Shown here piece after piece: positions 42,622 through 49,740 of a stretch of 49,740 bases of DNA (positions are counted from its first letter, which is position 1; each line of letters opens with the position of its first letter). The position numbers were made by a program, and so were the translations under genes. The DNA is from an uncultured Pseudomonadota bacterium (lineage in GTDB: Bacteria > Pseudomonadota > Gammaproteobacteria > Steroidobacterales > Steroidobacteraceae), in assembly GCA_903832085.1 (NCBI GenBank), contig CAIKZZ010000023.1, positions 1 through 49,740 of the forward strand. The letters are read 5' to 3'. Below the pieces are notes generated by a model. The model ran no database searches, was not told where the DNA came from, and saw only the letters and a program-made list of their open reading frames with translations.

Positions 42622-43614
42622 CTAGAAGTGATAGTTATTATCTGAAAACAGTGCTATGCAGGCACTGACGACGGACTCATCGAAAGTAAGGCCGCGGCCT
42701 TCTTTGATGATATCTAACGCTCCTGCCAAACCAATCCCACGGCGATAGGGCCTGTCGTTTGCGATAGCGTCTACGGTATCGGCAACGGCCAAAATGCGCG
42801 CCTCGATAATAATGTCCTCAGCTTTAAGTCCTAGTGGGTAGCCGCTCCCATCAAGCCGCTCATGGTGTTGATACAAAGCTTTTGCCAAGGGCCACGGAAA
42901 CTCCGCTTGCCGCATGATGTCGTAACCTACTTTGACGTGATTGCGAAGTAGTTCATGTTCATAGGGCTCAAGTTTTGTTGGTTTTGTTAATATTTCAGAC
43001 GGAACTCCGATTTTCCCGATATCGTGGATTAGCGCAGTGAATCGTAGGCCCTCTATAAGATCCTTGGGTAGGTGGAGCTTGCCGCCAATTGCGACGCATA
43101 GGTCGCTGACGCGTTTCTGATGCAAGTTCGTGTATGGATCACGATGGAAAGCAGCTCTACTTAGCACGTTAATAATCTGCGTGGTAGCGACGACCATGTT
43201 TTCGTGATACGCCGCGGCTACAATATCAGCTCTCTTGCGGTCAGCGATGTCGCGTATGTTGCACTGTATGACCTTCTGGTCATCAACGTGGTAAACGTTA
43301 CTGACGACCTCTACGTTTAGTGGCTCACCCGACTTTTTTTGTAGCGGTATATGCTCATAGCGGACATATCCGTGGCTTAATAAGTTAGAAAATACGTCCT
43401 GAGCGACTAATCTATCTTGTGGGAAGCCGATTTGCCAAAGTTCCTTGCCAAGAAGTTCTGATAGCTCGTAGCCGAGCATGTAAAGAATGTATGGATTGGC
43501 GTCAGTGATCACGCCGGACGGAACGCTCAGGATTAAGATTCCATCGCATGCAGTTTCAAATAAGCGCCGATATCTGACTTCCGTATTTTGTAGCAACTGA
43601 TTTATGGTGTGCAT
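42622..43614 (-). CDS. PAS domain HD-GYP phosphodiesterase (c-di-GMP type)
   Basis: The 330-residue soluble protein has a PAS sensor (about 14-128: RYRRLFETACDGILILSVPSGVITDANPYILYMLGY ... CNIRDIADRKR) and an HD-GYP domain (about 145-330). Catalytic motifs are intact: HDIGKIGVP (197-203), HVKVGYDIM and HHERLDGSGYPLGL (250-263). It should degrade cyclic di-GMP under control of a PAS-bound ligand or redox signal. It is the only evident signalling gene in the window. Confidence 0.93.
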   Translation of the reverse strand: MHTINQLLQNTEVRYRRLFETACDGILILSVPSGVITDANPYILYMLGYELSELLGKELWQIGFPQDRLVAQDVFSNLLSHGYVRYEHIPLQKKSGEPLNVEVVSNVYHVDDQKVIQCNIRDIADRKRADIVAAAYHENMVVATTQIINVLSRAAFHRDPYTNLHQKRVSDLCVAIGGKLHLPKDLIEGLRFTALIHDIGKIGVPSEILTKPTKLEPYEHELLRNHVKVGYDIMRQAEFPWPLAKALYQHHERLDGSGYPLGLKAEDIIIEARILAVADTVDAIANDRPYRRGIGLAGALDIIKEGRGLTFDESVVSACIALFSDNNYHF

Positions 43615-43734
43615 ACGGTCAAGATGAGCCCGTCAGATTACCCATGTAGTGCTATCTATTGTCCAACCTAGGCTAGCCTCGTCGCTATCCGTACATGTAC
43701 ATCGGTATTTTTTTGAGATGATCGTCGGTGGCGT

Positions 43735-45066
43735 TCATGGGACGAGGCGTGCTCGGGCGAATATGGTGACTGAGTGAGGATCTTTTCCATAAGCCCCCGT
43801 CCAGGCCGGTGGAATTGACTCAAGGCTCGCTGCTAAACCAAGGCCATACTGCAGGTGATGACTTGGGGGTAACTCAAACACGTAACCGATGCTGATCTTC
43901 GTGACTATGGGCTCTGGGGCGTCTGCGGTTGCGGCCAAAGGGAGCAAGTCGGGCTTGGTGACATGCTCATAGCGGCCAAATATCGTATGCCACCTGTCGA
44001 AATGAGCTGCCATGTCGATTAAGTAGGCGTCTGTCGTGACTCCAGAAGAGGGCATGTTGCGGCCCCATACGGCGGTGCTATCGATCCGTACGCCTGAAAG
44101 AGTGTAGTTGGCCATTGCCGAGGCGGTTGTTCTTTGTACCCGCACGCTGGGTTCTAGTTGCTCGGGGCTCGCAAGTCTTCCGGTGCTCACCTGTAAGGCT
44201 ATGTTGCCGCTCGGATTCCATGAAATACGCGCTGACCATGAATCAAATTCGCGAGTTTGGATGGTGTAACGGTGTTGGTTTGGTTCGCGGCCGTTAAATA
44301 CAGAGGACTCGAGTTTCCAGTCATTCCACACTGTTCCAATGGTGACTACACCGAATGCAATATGTGTGGCATCAATCCAGTGATGCGATATGGGTGCTTC
44401 CGGGTTGTCGTCAGATGAGCGTCGGTGCATGAATGCCGGTGGCCCTAATGCCGGCTCACCCACAGGTCCACCATAAATAAAAATAGAATGCTGTGATGAT
44501 AGTGTTCGTGTGTAGCTACTTGAAAGCTCCATGATGAGGTTATGTGGATGTTGGCGATCAAGTAACGGCGTCGTCCCGTCAGCGGTCTCTCCATTTTGAA
44601 ACAGGAGCGGATATCCCGCGGCTCCATTCAGAGGATCTAAGGAAAGCATGGCACGCAGACCCAGTGAGCTATTTTCGGTGGCCTTTTTGACTGCCAACAT
44701 CAGCATGCTGCTGCTGAACGACTGTGTGCTGCCGCGCGGACCGCTTTGTTCAGTTTGGGCAAGGCTTAGTCTACCGTGGAGCATGGTCATCCACGAGTCG
44801 CCCATGGTATGGATCGCATCAAGCGGCGTATCGTCTGGTGCCCAGCTGGTTCCTGATGCATCGCGTGACATGGGATAGCCTCCAAAGGCGCCCTGCATTA
44901 GGTTATTCATGACGTTATCAGCGGCGTTGTCCATCTGTGCGTCTGCTGCGAGGGTTGGTTCAGCTCCATCCGTGTTAGATGCGAACGCATAGGCGGGCAC
45001 TAGGAAGCACAGTAGCAGTCCTAAAATACGTAAGTTTGTTGCCCACCGTGGTTGAGAGTGCCTCAC
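43735..45066 (-). CDS. Putative outer-membrane beta-barrel protein
   Basis: The 443-residue product has a signal peptide (LGLLLCFLVPAYAFA) and alternating amphipathic strands through the C-terminal 350 residues, ending HSVTIFARARLVP. A conserved-looking segment LLDRQHPHNLIMELSSSYTR with paired His, and the acidic SDDNPEAPISHHWIDATH, recall uncharacterised porin-like proteins sometimes found near metal-resistance genes. GTG 45066 overlaps the stop of the small lipoprotein gene upstream. Substrate unknown. Confidence 0.7.
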   Translation of the reverse strand: MRHSQPRWATNLRILGLLLCFLVPAYAFASNTDGAEPTLAADAQMDNAADNVMNNLMQGAFGGYPMSRDASGTSWAPDDTPLDAIHTMGDSWMTMLHGRLSLAQTEQSGPRGSTQSFSSSMLMLAVKKATENSSLGLRAMLSLDPLNGAAGYPLLFQNGETADGTTPLLDRQHPHNLIMELSSSYTRTLSSQHSIFIYGGPVGEPALGPPAFMHRRSSDDNPEAPISHHWIDATHIAFGVVTIGTVWNDWKLESSVFNGREPNQHRYTIQTREFDSWSARISWNPSGNIALQVSTGRLASPEQLEPSVRVQRTTASAMANYTLSGVRIDSTAVWGRNMPSSGVTTDAYLIDMAAHFDRWHTIFGRYEHVTKPDLLPLAATADAPEPIVTKISIGYVFELPPSHHLQYGLGLAASLESIPPAWTGAYGKDPHSVTIFARARLVP

Positions 45067-45284
45067 GGTGTCTGGCTTTCAGGGCGGTCCGCGCTGTTGG
45101 TGCGAGCTTGTGCCGCTGCTTGTGCTTCTTGTAGCTTTTGCTTAACGAGTGCTTCTGTATGAGCTGCTTCTCTAGCGGCCTCTACGTCGGCTTTGACGCC
45201 CACGGTTCCAGTGACTGCGGTTTCGGTCAGACCGCAGGCGCACAAGGTCCCAGACACGATGATTGCAAGGATTGGTTTAAACAT
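45063..45284 (-). CDS. Small lipoprotein
   Basis: The 73-residue protein has a lipoprotein signal (ILAIIVSGTLCACGL, with a lipobox Cys about residue 17) and a charged, Ala/Glu/Gln-rich helix (AAREAAHTEALVKQKLQEAQAAAQA) that could be a coiled coil. It is sandwiched between the DUF3617 and outer-membrane genes and overlaps the latter by GTGA. I recognise no named family. Confidence 0.7.
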   Translation of the reverse strand: MFKPILAIIVSGTLCACGLTETAVTGTVGVKADVEAAREAAHTEALVKQKLQEAQAAAQARTNSADRPESQTP

Positions 45285-45310
45285 GGCCCTGTGTCGTATT
45301 CATGTTTGCA

Positions 45311-45904
45311 CTACGGAGTGGGTGCCGGTGTGCTCATTGGCTTGATATCCCCGCAATCTGGTCCGAGCCATCGTGCGTTGGATGAGATCGTTGTCGTTGT
45401 CGGATGACCCGACACGTTAGACGACGTCGTGATTTTGCTTGCGTAAGTCTCGCTCGTCTTAAAAGTCACTTCGCCGTCAGATTCCGTCTTGAGCGCTGGG
45501 CAGCTTGAGTGCCACTTCCAGTTATTTGATGAGTGCAAGGTTTCTGTGACGGAGCAGCCTGTCTGCGCATGTTGCAGACGCCCTTCAGTGAGCATTTGTT
45601 GGGTTAAGCAGGCCTTAATTTCTCCCCGTTCGCTGTCTACATCGACGCCACGTGACTTCATGAGCGCTTTCATTTGATCGCGCATGCCGGCAGGTAAGTC
45701 CTTCAGTGCAGACTGAATCGTATCTAGTTCATTATGACCTTTGTCATTGTTTCCGAAATTTAAGTCCATGACTTCCCAAAGACCAGCCTTAATCGGCGGG
45801 ACGGTAGGCGGTTCGGTGGCGCTGGCGTTTGTGAGGCCAACGATAGCGATTATTCCGGTGATGATCAGGCGGTGTATCAGGCATGTCATTGGCGTCATAT
45901 TCAT
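45311..45904 (-). CDS. DUF3617 family periplasmic protein
   Basis: The 197-residue protein has a signal peptide (LIHRLIITGIIAIVGLTNASA) and DUF3617 features: IKAGLWEVMDL, LPAGMRDQMKALMKSRG, IKACLTQQML and a C...C pattern in GCSVTETL ... WHSSCP. The family is exported and of unknown function. Its ATG overlaps the stop of the preceding 82-residue gene as TAATG, so it is translationally coupled; ATG 45898 is an alternative. The frame continues upstream in another reading but that part is out-of-frame with the upstream gene. Confidence 0.82.
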   Translation of the reverse strand: MNMTPMTCLIHRLIITGIIAIVGLTNASATEPPTVPPIKAGLWEVMDLNFGNNDKGHNELDTIQSALKDLPAGMRDQMKALMKSRGVDVDSERGEIKACLTQQMLTEGRLQHAQTGCSVTETLHSSNNWKWHSSCPALKTESDGEVTFKTSETYASKITTSSNVSGHPTTTTISSNARWLGPDCGDIKPMSTPAPTP

Positions 45905-46152
45905 TACCCCAGTAAGTGTTCGTGTGAACCTGTCGGGAGGGCGTGTTGGACGATCATCTCGTATGCCCCCTCGATTTCCGCGTCCGTCACCTTGTCTGCT
46001 GACTGATGTCTGTCCACCAGATATTTCAGTTCCTTGTTTAGCAATCCGACTTGCGGATCGGACATGCGGTCTATCGTCTGCGTCCCCAGAACTCGAACTG
46101 CTCTGTGCGAGATAGTTTCGTAATGCGTCTTGTCTGTCTTCATCTTTTCCAT
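45904..46152 (-). CDS. Small hypothetical protein upstream of the DUF3617 gene
   Basis: This 82-residue, soluble, helical protein (MSDPQVGLLNKELKYLVDRHQ, VTDAEIEGAYEMIVQHAL) has no signal peptide and no family I recognise. ATG 46152 or ATG 46143 could be the start. It is supported mainly by tight TAATG coupling to the DUF3617 gene and sensible amino-acid composition. Together with the following three genes it looks like one operon. Confidence 0.55.
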   Translation of the reverse strand: MEKMKTDKTHYETISHRAVRVLGTQTIDRMSDPQVGLLNKELKYLVDRHQSADKVTDAEIEGAYEMIVQHALPTGSHEHLLG

Positions 46153-46459
46153 CCCATTTCATAATGGACACAGAAGGCATTCCCATTGACTCGTCCCACC
46201 CAGTGGAACGCCAATGGTGCTTCAGGTCCTCAACTTGTTGATCGGTAGAATACTGTGGGTCAAAAGGAATACGCCCTACTGGCTCCTTGCTATTGCTTTG
46301 ATGCGTGATGACCCATTAGCACTTAGATAAAGATGTTCCAAGTATTAGATAAAGATGTTCCAAGTATAAGAGCAGCTTGACGACCGTGCTGGTTTTTATT
46401 AGCAAAGATGCTTATGGAAGAGTTGAATGCCTGATGCTGCAGCGCATCGCGCAGCGGTT
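46153..46459. other. Intergenic region with a short tandem duplication
   Basis: No gene is supported here. It includes the tandem 22-mer at 46323-46366 and, just after, a weak CAGC/GCTG hairpin with a T run (46373-46398) on the plus strand, with no plus-strand gene to terminate. Confidence 0.5.
46323..46366. repeat. Perfect 22-bp tandem duplication
   Basis: Two identical 22-bp units (46323-46344 and 46345-46366) lie head to tail, each beginning TTAGATAAAG and ending GTTCCAAGTA. Two copies only, so more likely a recent slippage event or paired binding sites than a microsatellite. Confidence 0.95.
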
Positions 46460-47084
46460 TTAGGGAAGACTGCTGGGTAGTACGTCAAGAGTTTCGACAC
46501 GCATCACCTCGCATGCGCCATCGCCGGTATCGTCACGACGTAATGAGGTGTGAATTGCCCAGCTACCGTCGGTGCGTTCGGCATCCACAAGTTGACCGGC
46601 AATATGAACGACTTCACCGACCCGCAGTCGCTCGAGGCGACGAGCAAGAGATTGTGTTGCCGGAATGATGTGTGTATTTGCACTGTGGAGCATCAATTCG
46701 TTCGGCGGAAACGGCGGTGATGTGATCCAGTGTAGCGTGTAAAAGCGAGCGCCTTGACTGATGGTGATGGTTTTGAGGATTTCGCTATCTGACATTGGGC
46801 CCCAACCCAGCGCAAGATCTACCGGCACTAAGTTCGCGATGTGATCAAAATGGTAGCGTTCACGTCCGAGCACCCGAGCCGTGATGTCGTAGCTTGCGCG
46901 CGGTATCAGTCGCCAGTCACCTAAAGGGATATCCGGGGCGCTCTCTATCGTCAACTGGATCGGTTCAGTCGGTGCAAGGATCCCAGAGGGGGGGATGCAC
47001 TGGACGGTCGCGCCAGAAGGAGTAAGCCCCGTGTAACACGAAGAGAGTGAGTGCGGCGCGTAAGCCTAGGGCTCTAAGATTCAT
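46460..47084 (-). pseudogene. Conserved hypothetical protein gene, frameshifted
   Basis: The 5' part starts at ATG 47084 (GAGG upstream) and reads MNLRALGLRAALTLFVLHGA (a membrane anchor), then YSFWRDRPVHPP. The frame then leaves at a run of seven C (seven G on the plus strand, 46988-46994) and soon stops. Dropping one C restores PVHPPSGILAPTEPIQLTIE and the full conserved body with LVPVDLALGWGPMSDSEIL and RLERLRVGEVVHIAGQLV. Intact homologues I recall from xanthomonad-like bacteria have this same single-frame layout. So the gene is broken by one base in a homopolymer, or this is a sequencing error or a phase-variable tract. Confidence 0.85.
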
Positions 47085-47132
47085 TCATTGGCCTCGCCGC
47101 AGGGAGGTGTCGCTGTGCAGACAGACGAGTGC

Positions 47133-47717
47133 CTAGAAGTGCCACGCTGCGCCGGCACTGATTAGATTTGAATGCGTGCCTGACACCGAGAATCGTTCAT
47201 AGCTTGTGCGCAGTTGTAGCTTGTTCAAAGTCCAGGAACTAATGATTCCACCCGCCAAGTGTGTTGAGCGTTCATGGAGCGTCTGATGCTGGCAATCAGG
47301 AAATCCGATGATGCACATAAGTCCCGGAGCGACGTAGTGGGTGGTGCTTTGTAAGTACGCCACTCCGAGCTTGAGCCCAATATCGACCGGACCCACCGGA
47401 AGGCTGGCTACCGCGAATACTGCAGGACCATGTTGGGCAACCGTTGCAGTGTCGATCGAAAACTGGCCCTGGATCGTGCTCGCCGTGGGTTGCAGATCAA
47501 CATATTCGAGCTCAGCCGCAAGATAGCGTGAAAACCGTTGTCCAACCAATAACGCGTCGCTTGCCCTGTACTCACCATTGGTTATCCCTCGGGGTGTCGT
47601 TGCCCGCGCCTGTGCAGCGCCGATGGCGATGCCAACATAAGGCGTTTCAGCACTGACGCTACCCGATGCTAGCAGAGCATACAGCGCACAAAATATTGCA
47701 GGCCGAGCGTAGGTCAT
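47133..47717 (-). CDS. Small outer-membrane beta-barrel protein
   Basis: The 194-residue protein has a signal peptide (IFCALYALLASGSVSA) and the pattern of an eight-stranded barrel like OmpA/Opa-type porin-like proteins: TPYVGIAIGAAQARA, GQRFSRYLAAELEYVDL, GPAVFAVASLPVGPVDIGLKLGVAYLQS and a terminal LISAGAAWHF. GGAAAC precedes ATG 47717. Two Cys in CIIGFPDCQH may form a loop disulfide. Function unknown. Confidence 0.75.
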   Translation of the reverse strand: MTYARPAIFCALYALLASGSVSAETPYVGIAIGAAQARATTPRGITNGEYRASDALLVGQRFSRYLAAELEYVDLQPTASTIQGQFSIDTATVAQHGPAVFAVASLPVGPVDIGLKLGVAYLQSTTHYVAPGLMCIIGFPDCQHQTLHERSTHLAGGIISSWTLNKLQLRTSYERFSVSGTHSNLISAGAAWHF

Positions 47718-48098
47718 TGATTTTATGAGTTTCCTTAGGAAGGTGCATCTAACGGTCGCTCATTAACCGTAGTTGATGTGGGGTCATGAAGCAACTTCAA
47801 TCGCGTTGACATCCATCTTGCAGAAATCCACCTCTTGGTCTGAGAATCGCTCGCCGACGTTATGGCGTCATCCTCGGTGACCCTTCGGGCACCTGGGCGC
47901 ATTGCGTGCAGCATGCCACGCACCTAGGAAATATTAAGTGCCTGTCATCAAACAGACGTGATGTCGCCTTTTTTCGGGGGGGCTGGTTAGTGACATTCGG
48001 CTGCAGATCGAGCTTATACTCAAACGTTGGTCGATGTTTTAAAGACGCTGGCCTTCGGGGTTTGGCATCGGCTCAATGTAATTTCAAAGGAGTTTTAT
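47718..48098. other. Divergent intergenic region before the VOC gene
   Basis: No gene is supported between the divergent barrel and VOC genes. A plausible sigma-70-like promoter for the VOC gene lies at 47990-48020; the minus-strand promoter was not identified. Confidence 0.45.
47990..48020 (+). promoter_or_regulatory. Possible sigma-70-like promoter of the VOC gene
   Basis: GTGACA (47990-47995) and TATACT (48015-48020) are separated by 19 bp, a little longer than ideal. They lie about 78 bp upstream of the ATG at 48099, so a short leader would be expected. Confidence 0.35.
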
Positions 48099-48482
48099 AT
48101 GGCGATATTCACACACGTGTGTTTGGGGGCCAATAACCTAGCCAAGAGTGCGAAGTTTTATGATGCGTCGCTCGGCGCGCTAGGTATTAAAAATCTAGGT
48201 CCCATGGGTGATACCGGCGTCCTGTATGGTTCGAGTGGTCCTGAGTTTATTATCTTGAAGCCACGCGACGGTAAGCCCGCCAGTTCTGCGAACGGTGGGA
48301 CAACTGGCTTTGCCGCGCCAACGCGCGCCGCGGTCCATGCATTCCATGCAGCGGGTGTTGCAAATGGAGGCACCGATGATGGTGAGCCAGGCCCGCGCGC
48401 CTTCACCCCGACAGCTTATGCAGCTTATCTGCGAGATCCAGATGGCAACAAGATCTGCGCGTACTGCTTCCTACCAGAGTAA
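48099..48482 (+). CDS. VOC family (glyoxalase/bleomycin-resistance fold) protein
   Basis: The 127-residue protein has two beta-alpha-beta-beta-beta modules: FTHVCLGANNLAKSAKFYDASLGALGI and AAVHAFHAAGVANGG ... YAAYLRDPDGNKICAYC. The metal ligands of glyoxalase I (His in TH, Glu near the C-terminus) appear partly as H6 and the terminal region. AAAGGAG immediately upstream marks ATG 48099. Substrate is not evident; such proteins act as glyoxalases, dioxygenases or drug-binding proteins. Confidence 0.9.
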   Translation: MAIFTHVCLGANNLAKSAKFYDASLGALGIKNLGPMGDTGVLYGSSGPEFIILKPRDGKPASSANGGTTGFAAPTRAAVHAFHAAGVANGGTDDGEPGPRAFTPTAYAAYLRDPDGNKICAYCFLPE

Positions 48483-48808
48483 CTAGCGGGCACCGTTTTG
48501 GGCCCGTGTTGACTGATGACAGTAGGCACGGGCTTCTTTGTTGTGCGAGGTGTGGGGCTGATTAATTTAGTCATCTTGACCTCGACAGCGCCCGTAGCGT
48601 AAGGGCTGACGCCGTTTTTCAGGCAATTTATCAGTAGTCGGTAATGTTGGCAGCAGATGGCTGATGGCGCATCAGATCTCAGTCATTGATTGACGGATGT
48701 ACCGTGGACGATCGTAGTGAAGCCGTTGGATGTAAATGAATCACGCATTGCTCGTTTGCGAGCGTGTTGAGTAATAGCACACGCATAAGAGTGTAAGAGG
48801 GGTAATTC
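48483..48808. other. Intergenic region upstream of the OsmC-like gene
   Basis: Besides the terminator I see only a short GCTCG-TTT-GCGAGC hairpin near 48750. The OsmC-like gene has GAGGGG about 7 bases upstream of its ATG; its promoter was not located. Confidence 0.45.
48502..48540 (+). terminator. Probable terminator after the VOC gene
   Basis: GCCCGTG (48502-48508) pairs with CACGGGC (48527-48533) over an 18-base loop, followed by TTCTTTG. The 7-bp GC-rich stem and the position 20 bp after the stop support termination, but the T run is imperfect. Confidence 0.5.
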
Positions 48809-49321
48809 ATGTTTGAGCAAATTGATCGAGAGGCGTTGAGAGCGCTTTCAGAAGCGGCTAAGGCCCGGGGTAATGTCGTCGGCACCACCCGATGCAAGAC
48901 GATTGCCGAAGGAAAGCGGTTCCGTCATCTCAACTATATTCGAGATCTCGATGCTTATATTGTTGACGAGCCAAAAGGCGCGCTCGGTGATGACACCGCG
49001 CCTAACCCGGTCGAAGTTGTGCTTGCGGCACTCGGTAGCTGTCTTGCGGTCGGCATTCAGGCAAATGCCGTTGCGCGTGGTTGGCAGGTGAGAAAAATTG
49101 AAATTGATCTCGAGGGCGATGTGATTGCGAGTGGGGTGTGGGGTACCGGTGATCTGTCACCAAAGCCGCTTGGTCTGCATGCTGTGCGTGCCACTGCTCG
49201 TGTCGAAGCCGATGGCGCGACGCCGGCAGAGATTGATGACCTTGTTGCACACTCTGCGAAGTGGTCGCCAGTAGTGAATACGGTGCAAAATCCAGTTTCT
49301 GTCGCCATCAAGATGGCGTAA
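48809..49321 (+). CDS. OsmC/Ohr superfamily protein
   Basis: The 170-residue protein has the OsmC fold. The peroxidatic region VLAALGSCLAVGIQANAVARGW keeps the first Cys (C78), but the second Cys region, normally CP(V/Y), reads AKWSPVVNTVQNP with no Cys. The N-terminal Cys29 is outside the usual site. A classic two-Cys hydroperoxide reductase is therefore doubtful; other OsmC-like members are known with altered second sites. GAGGGG precedes ATG 48809. Confidence 0.88.
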   Translation: MFEQIDREALRALSEAAKARGNVVGTTRCKTIAEGKRFRHLNYIRDLDAYIVDEPKGALGDDTAPNPVEVVLAALGSCLAVGIQANAVARGWQVRKIEIDLEGDVIASGVWGTGDLSPKPLGLHAVRATARVEADGATPAEIDDLVAHSAKWSPVVNTVQNPVSVAIKMA

Positions 49322-49542
49322 GGCGCAAGCTCCCAGAAAACCAATCTGTAAAACTTGGTGGGCGACGGACTGTTTGAAAGTGCTGCTTGCGGCGCTTCAA
49401 GCGGAGCAAATCGTCGCCTGTTGGGGCAGCATAACCACTCTAACGGATGCGTCTGGTAAAGAGTGGTGGTCGGGGTGACAGGGTAATCCCCCCACACACG
49501 TGGTGCTCTGATAAGTAGAATTTTCTCACTGAGGAGTTCTAT

Positions 49543-49740
49543 ATGAAGAAGTCGAGGTTTACGGACAGCCAGATCCTGGCGATTCTGAAGCAGGCGGAAG
49601 CTGGGGTAGCGGCACCGGAGCTGTGTCGGGAGCACGGGATCAGCACGGCGACGTTCTATAAATGGCGATCGAAGTTCGGCGGGATGGACGCCTCACTGAT
49701 GGCTCGGATGAAAGAGCTGGAAGAGGAAAACCGGCGGCTC
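49543..49740 (+). mobile_element. IS3-family insertion sequence, OrfA 5' part (truncated by window end)
   Basis: The first 66 residues encode FTDSQILAILKQAEAG, ELCREHGISTATFYKWRSKFGG and MKELEEENRRL, the helix-turn-helix and leucine-rich start of IS3-family OrfA, closest in character to IS407/IS51-like groups. OrfA binds the IS ends and is fused to OrfB by -1 frameshifting in these elements. GAGGAG precedes the ATG. The element's left end is probably a little upstream, within about 49465-49520, but I could not fix the terminal repeat. OrfB lies beyond the window. Confidence 0.92.

Noticed and set aside
43691-43707. Palindrome GTACATGTAC followed by T run as a terminator
   Set aside because: The T run follows on the plus strand, whereas both flanking genes are on the minus strand.
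45905-46186. N-terminal extension of the DUF3617 frame
   Set aside because: The extension lies before a signal peptide and overlaps, in another frame, the better-formed 82-residue gene.
49057-49635. Long minus-strand open frame across the OsmC gene and IS start
   Set aside because: It is antisense to two well-supported genes and its translation resembles no family.

Overview
The window looks like chromosomal DNA from a gammaproteobacterium, possibly a Steroidobacteraceae, Nevskiales or Xanthomonadales relative. I infer this from three TonB-dependent receptors, OmpW, RsuA/RluB-type pseudouridine synthase, [4Fe-4S] L-serine dehydratase, an ORF6N protein, a DUF3617 protein and moderate GC. The genus is not fixed by anything I can see. 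No rRNA, tRNA or CRISPR array was recognised. There is almost no dedicated transcription regulator in 50 kb.

Layout. 1-3,400 is a low-density accessory region. An exported selenium-binding-protein (methanethiol oxidase) homologue sits between two imperfect direct repeats, each carrying the same 3'-terminal scrap of msrA; a solitary ORF6N gene follows. 3,400-6,450 is an AT-richer patch with two glycosyltransferases and a methyltransferase, probably acquired. 6,500-8,800 holds a divergent pair: a crotonase-fold protein and an acetyl-CoA hydrolase/transferase-family CoA-transferase. 8,990-14,690 encodes a large secreted propeller-like protein with choice-of-anchor repeats, a membrane-anchored helical protein and a TonB receptor. 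14,720-21,600 has a class II aldolase, an MFS transporter, a coupled hydrolase/flavodoxin pair divergent from a second TonB receptor, and a cupin.

21,670-30,850 is the metabolic core. Minus-strand genes MaoC hydratase, acyl-CoA dehydrogenase and two class III CoA-transferases are tightly coupled and run on into a TlpA thioredoxin and a SYLF protein. A CitE-like lyase is divergent from them, followed by a DMT permease and a nitroreductase. Together these enzymes could activate a short branched or dicarboxylic acid, dehydrogenate it, hydrate it and cleave it to acetyl-CoA plus a keto acid.

30,900-42,500 is mostly housekeeping: a third TonB receptor with a clear terminator, a divergent PEP carboxylase convergent with sdaA, a coupled LOG/GNAT/deacetylase operon, a DUF6491-like lipoprotein, a pseudouridine synthase, OmpW and a release-factor-like small protein. 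42,600-47,720 carries a PAS-HD-GYP protein, a four-gene envelope operon (small protein, DUF3617, lipoprotein, outer-membrane protein), a 22-bp tandem duplication, a conserved hypothetical gene frameshifted in a seven-base homopolymer, and a small beta-barrel. 48,000-49,740 has a VOC protein, an OsmC-like protein and the 5' end of an IS3-family insertion sequence cut by the window edge.

The strongest candidates for new biology are the unusual PEP carboxylase, the msrA-end repeats around the selenium-binding-protein gene, and the C5-acid-like catabolic cluster. None is proven by sequence reading alone.
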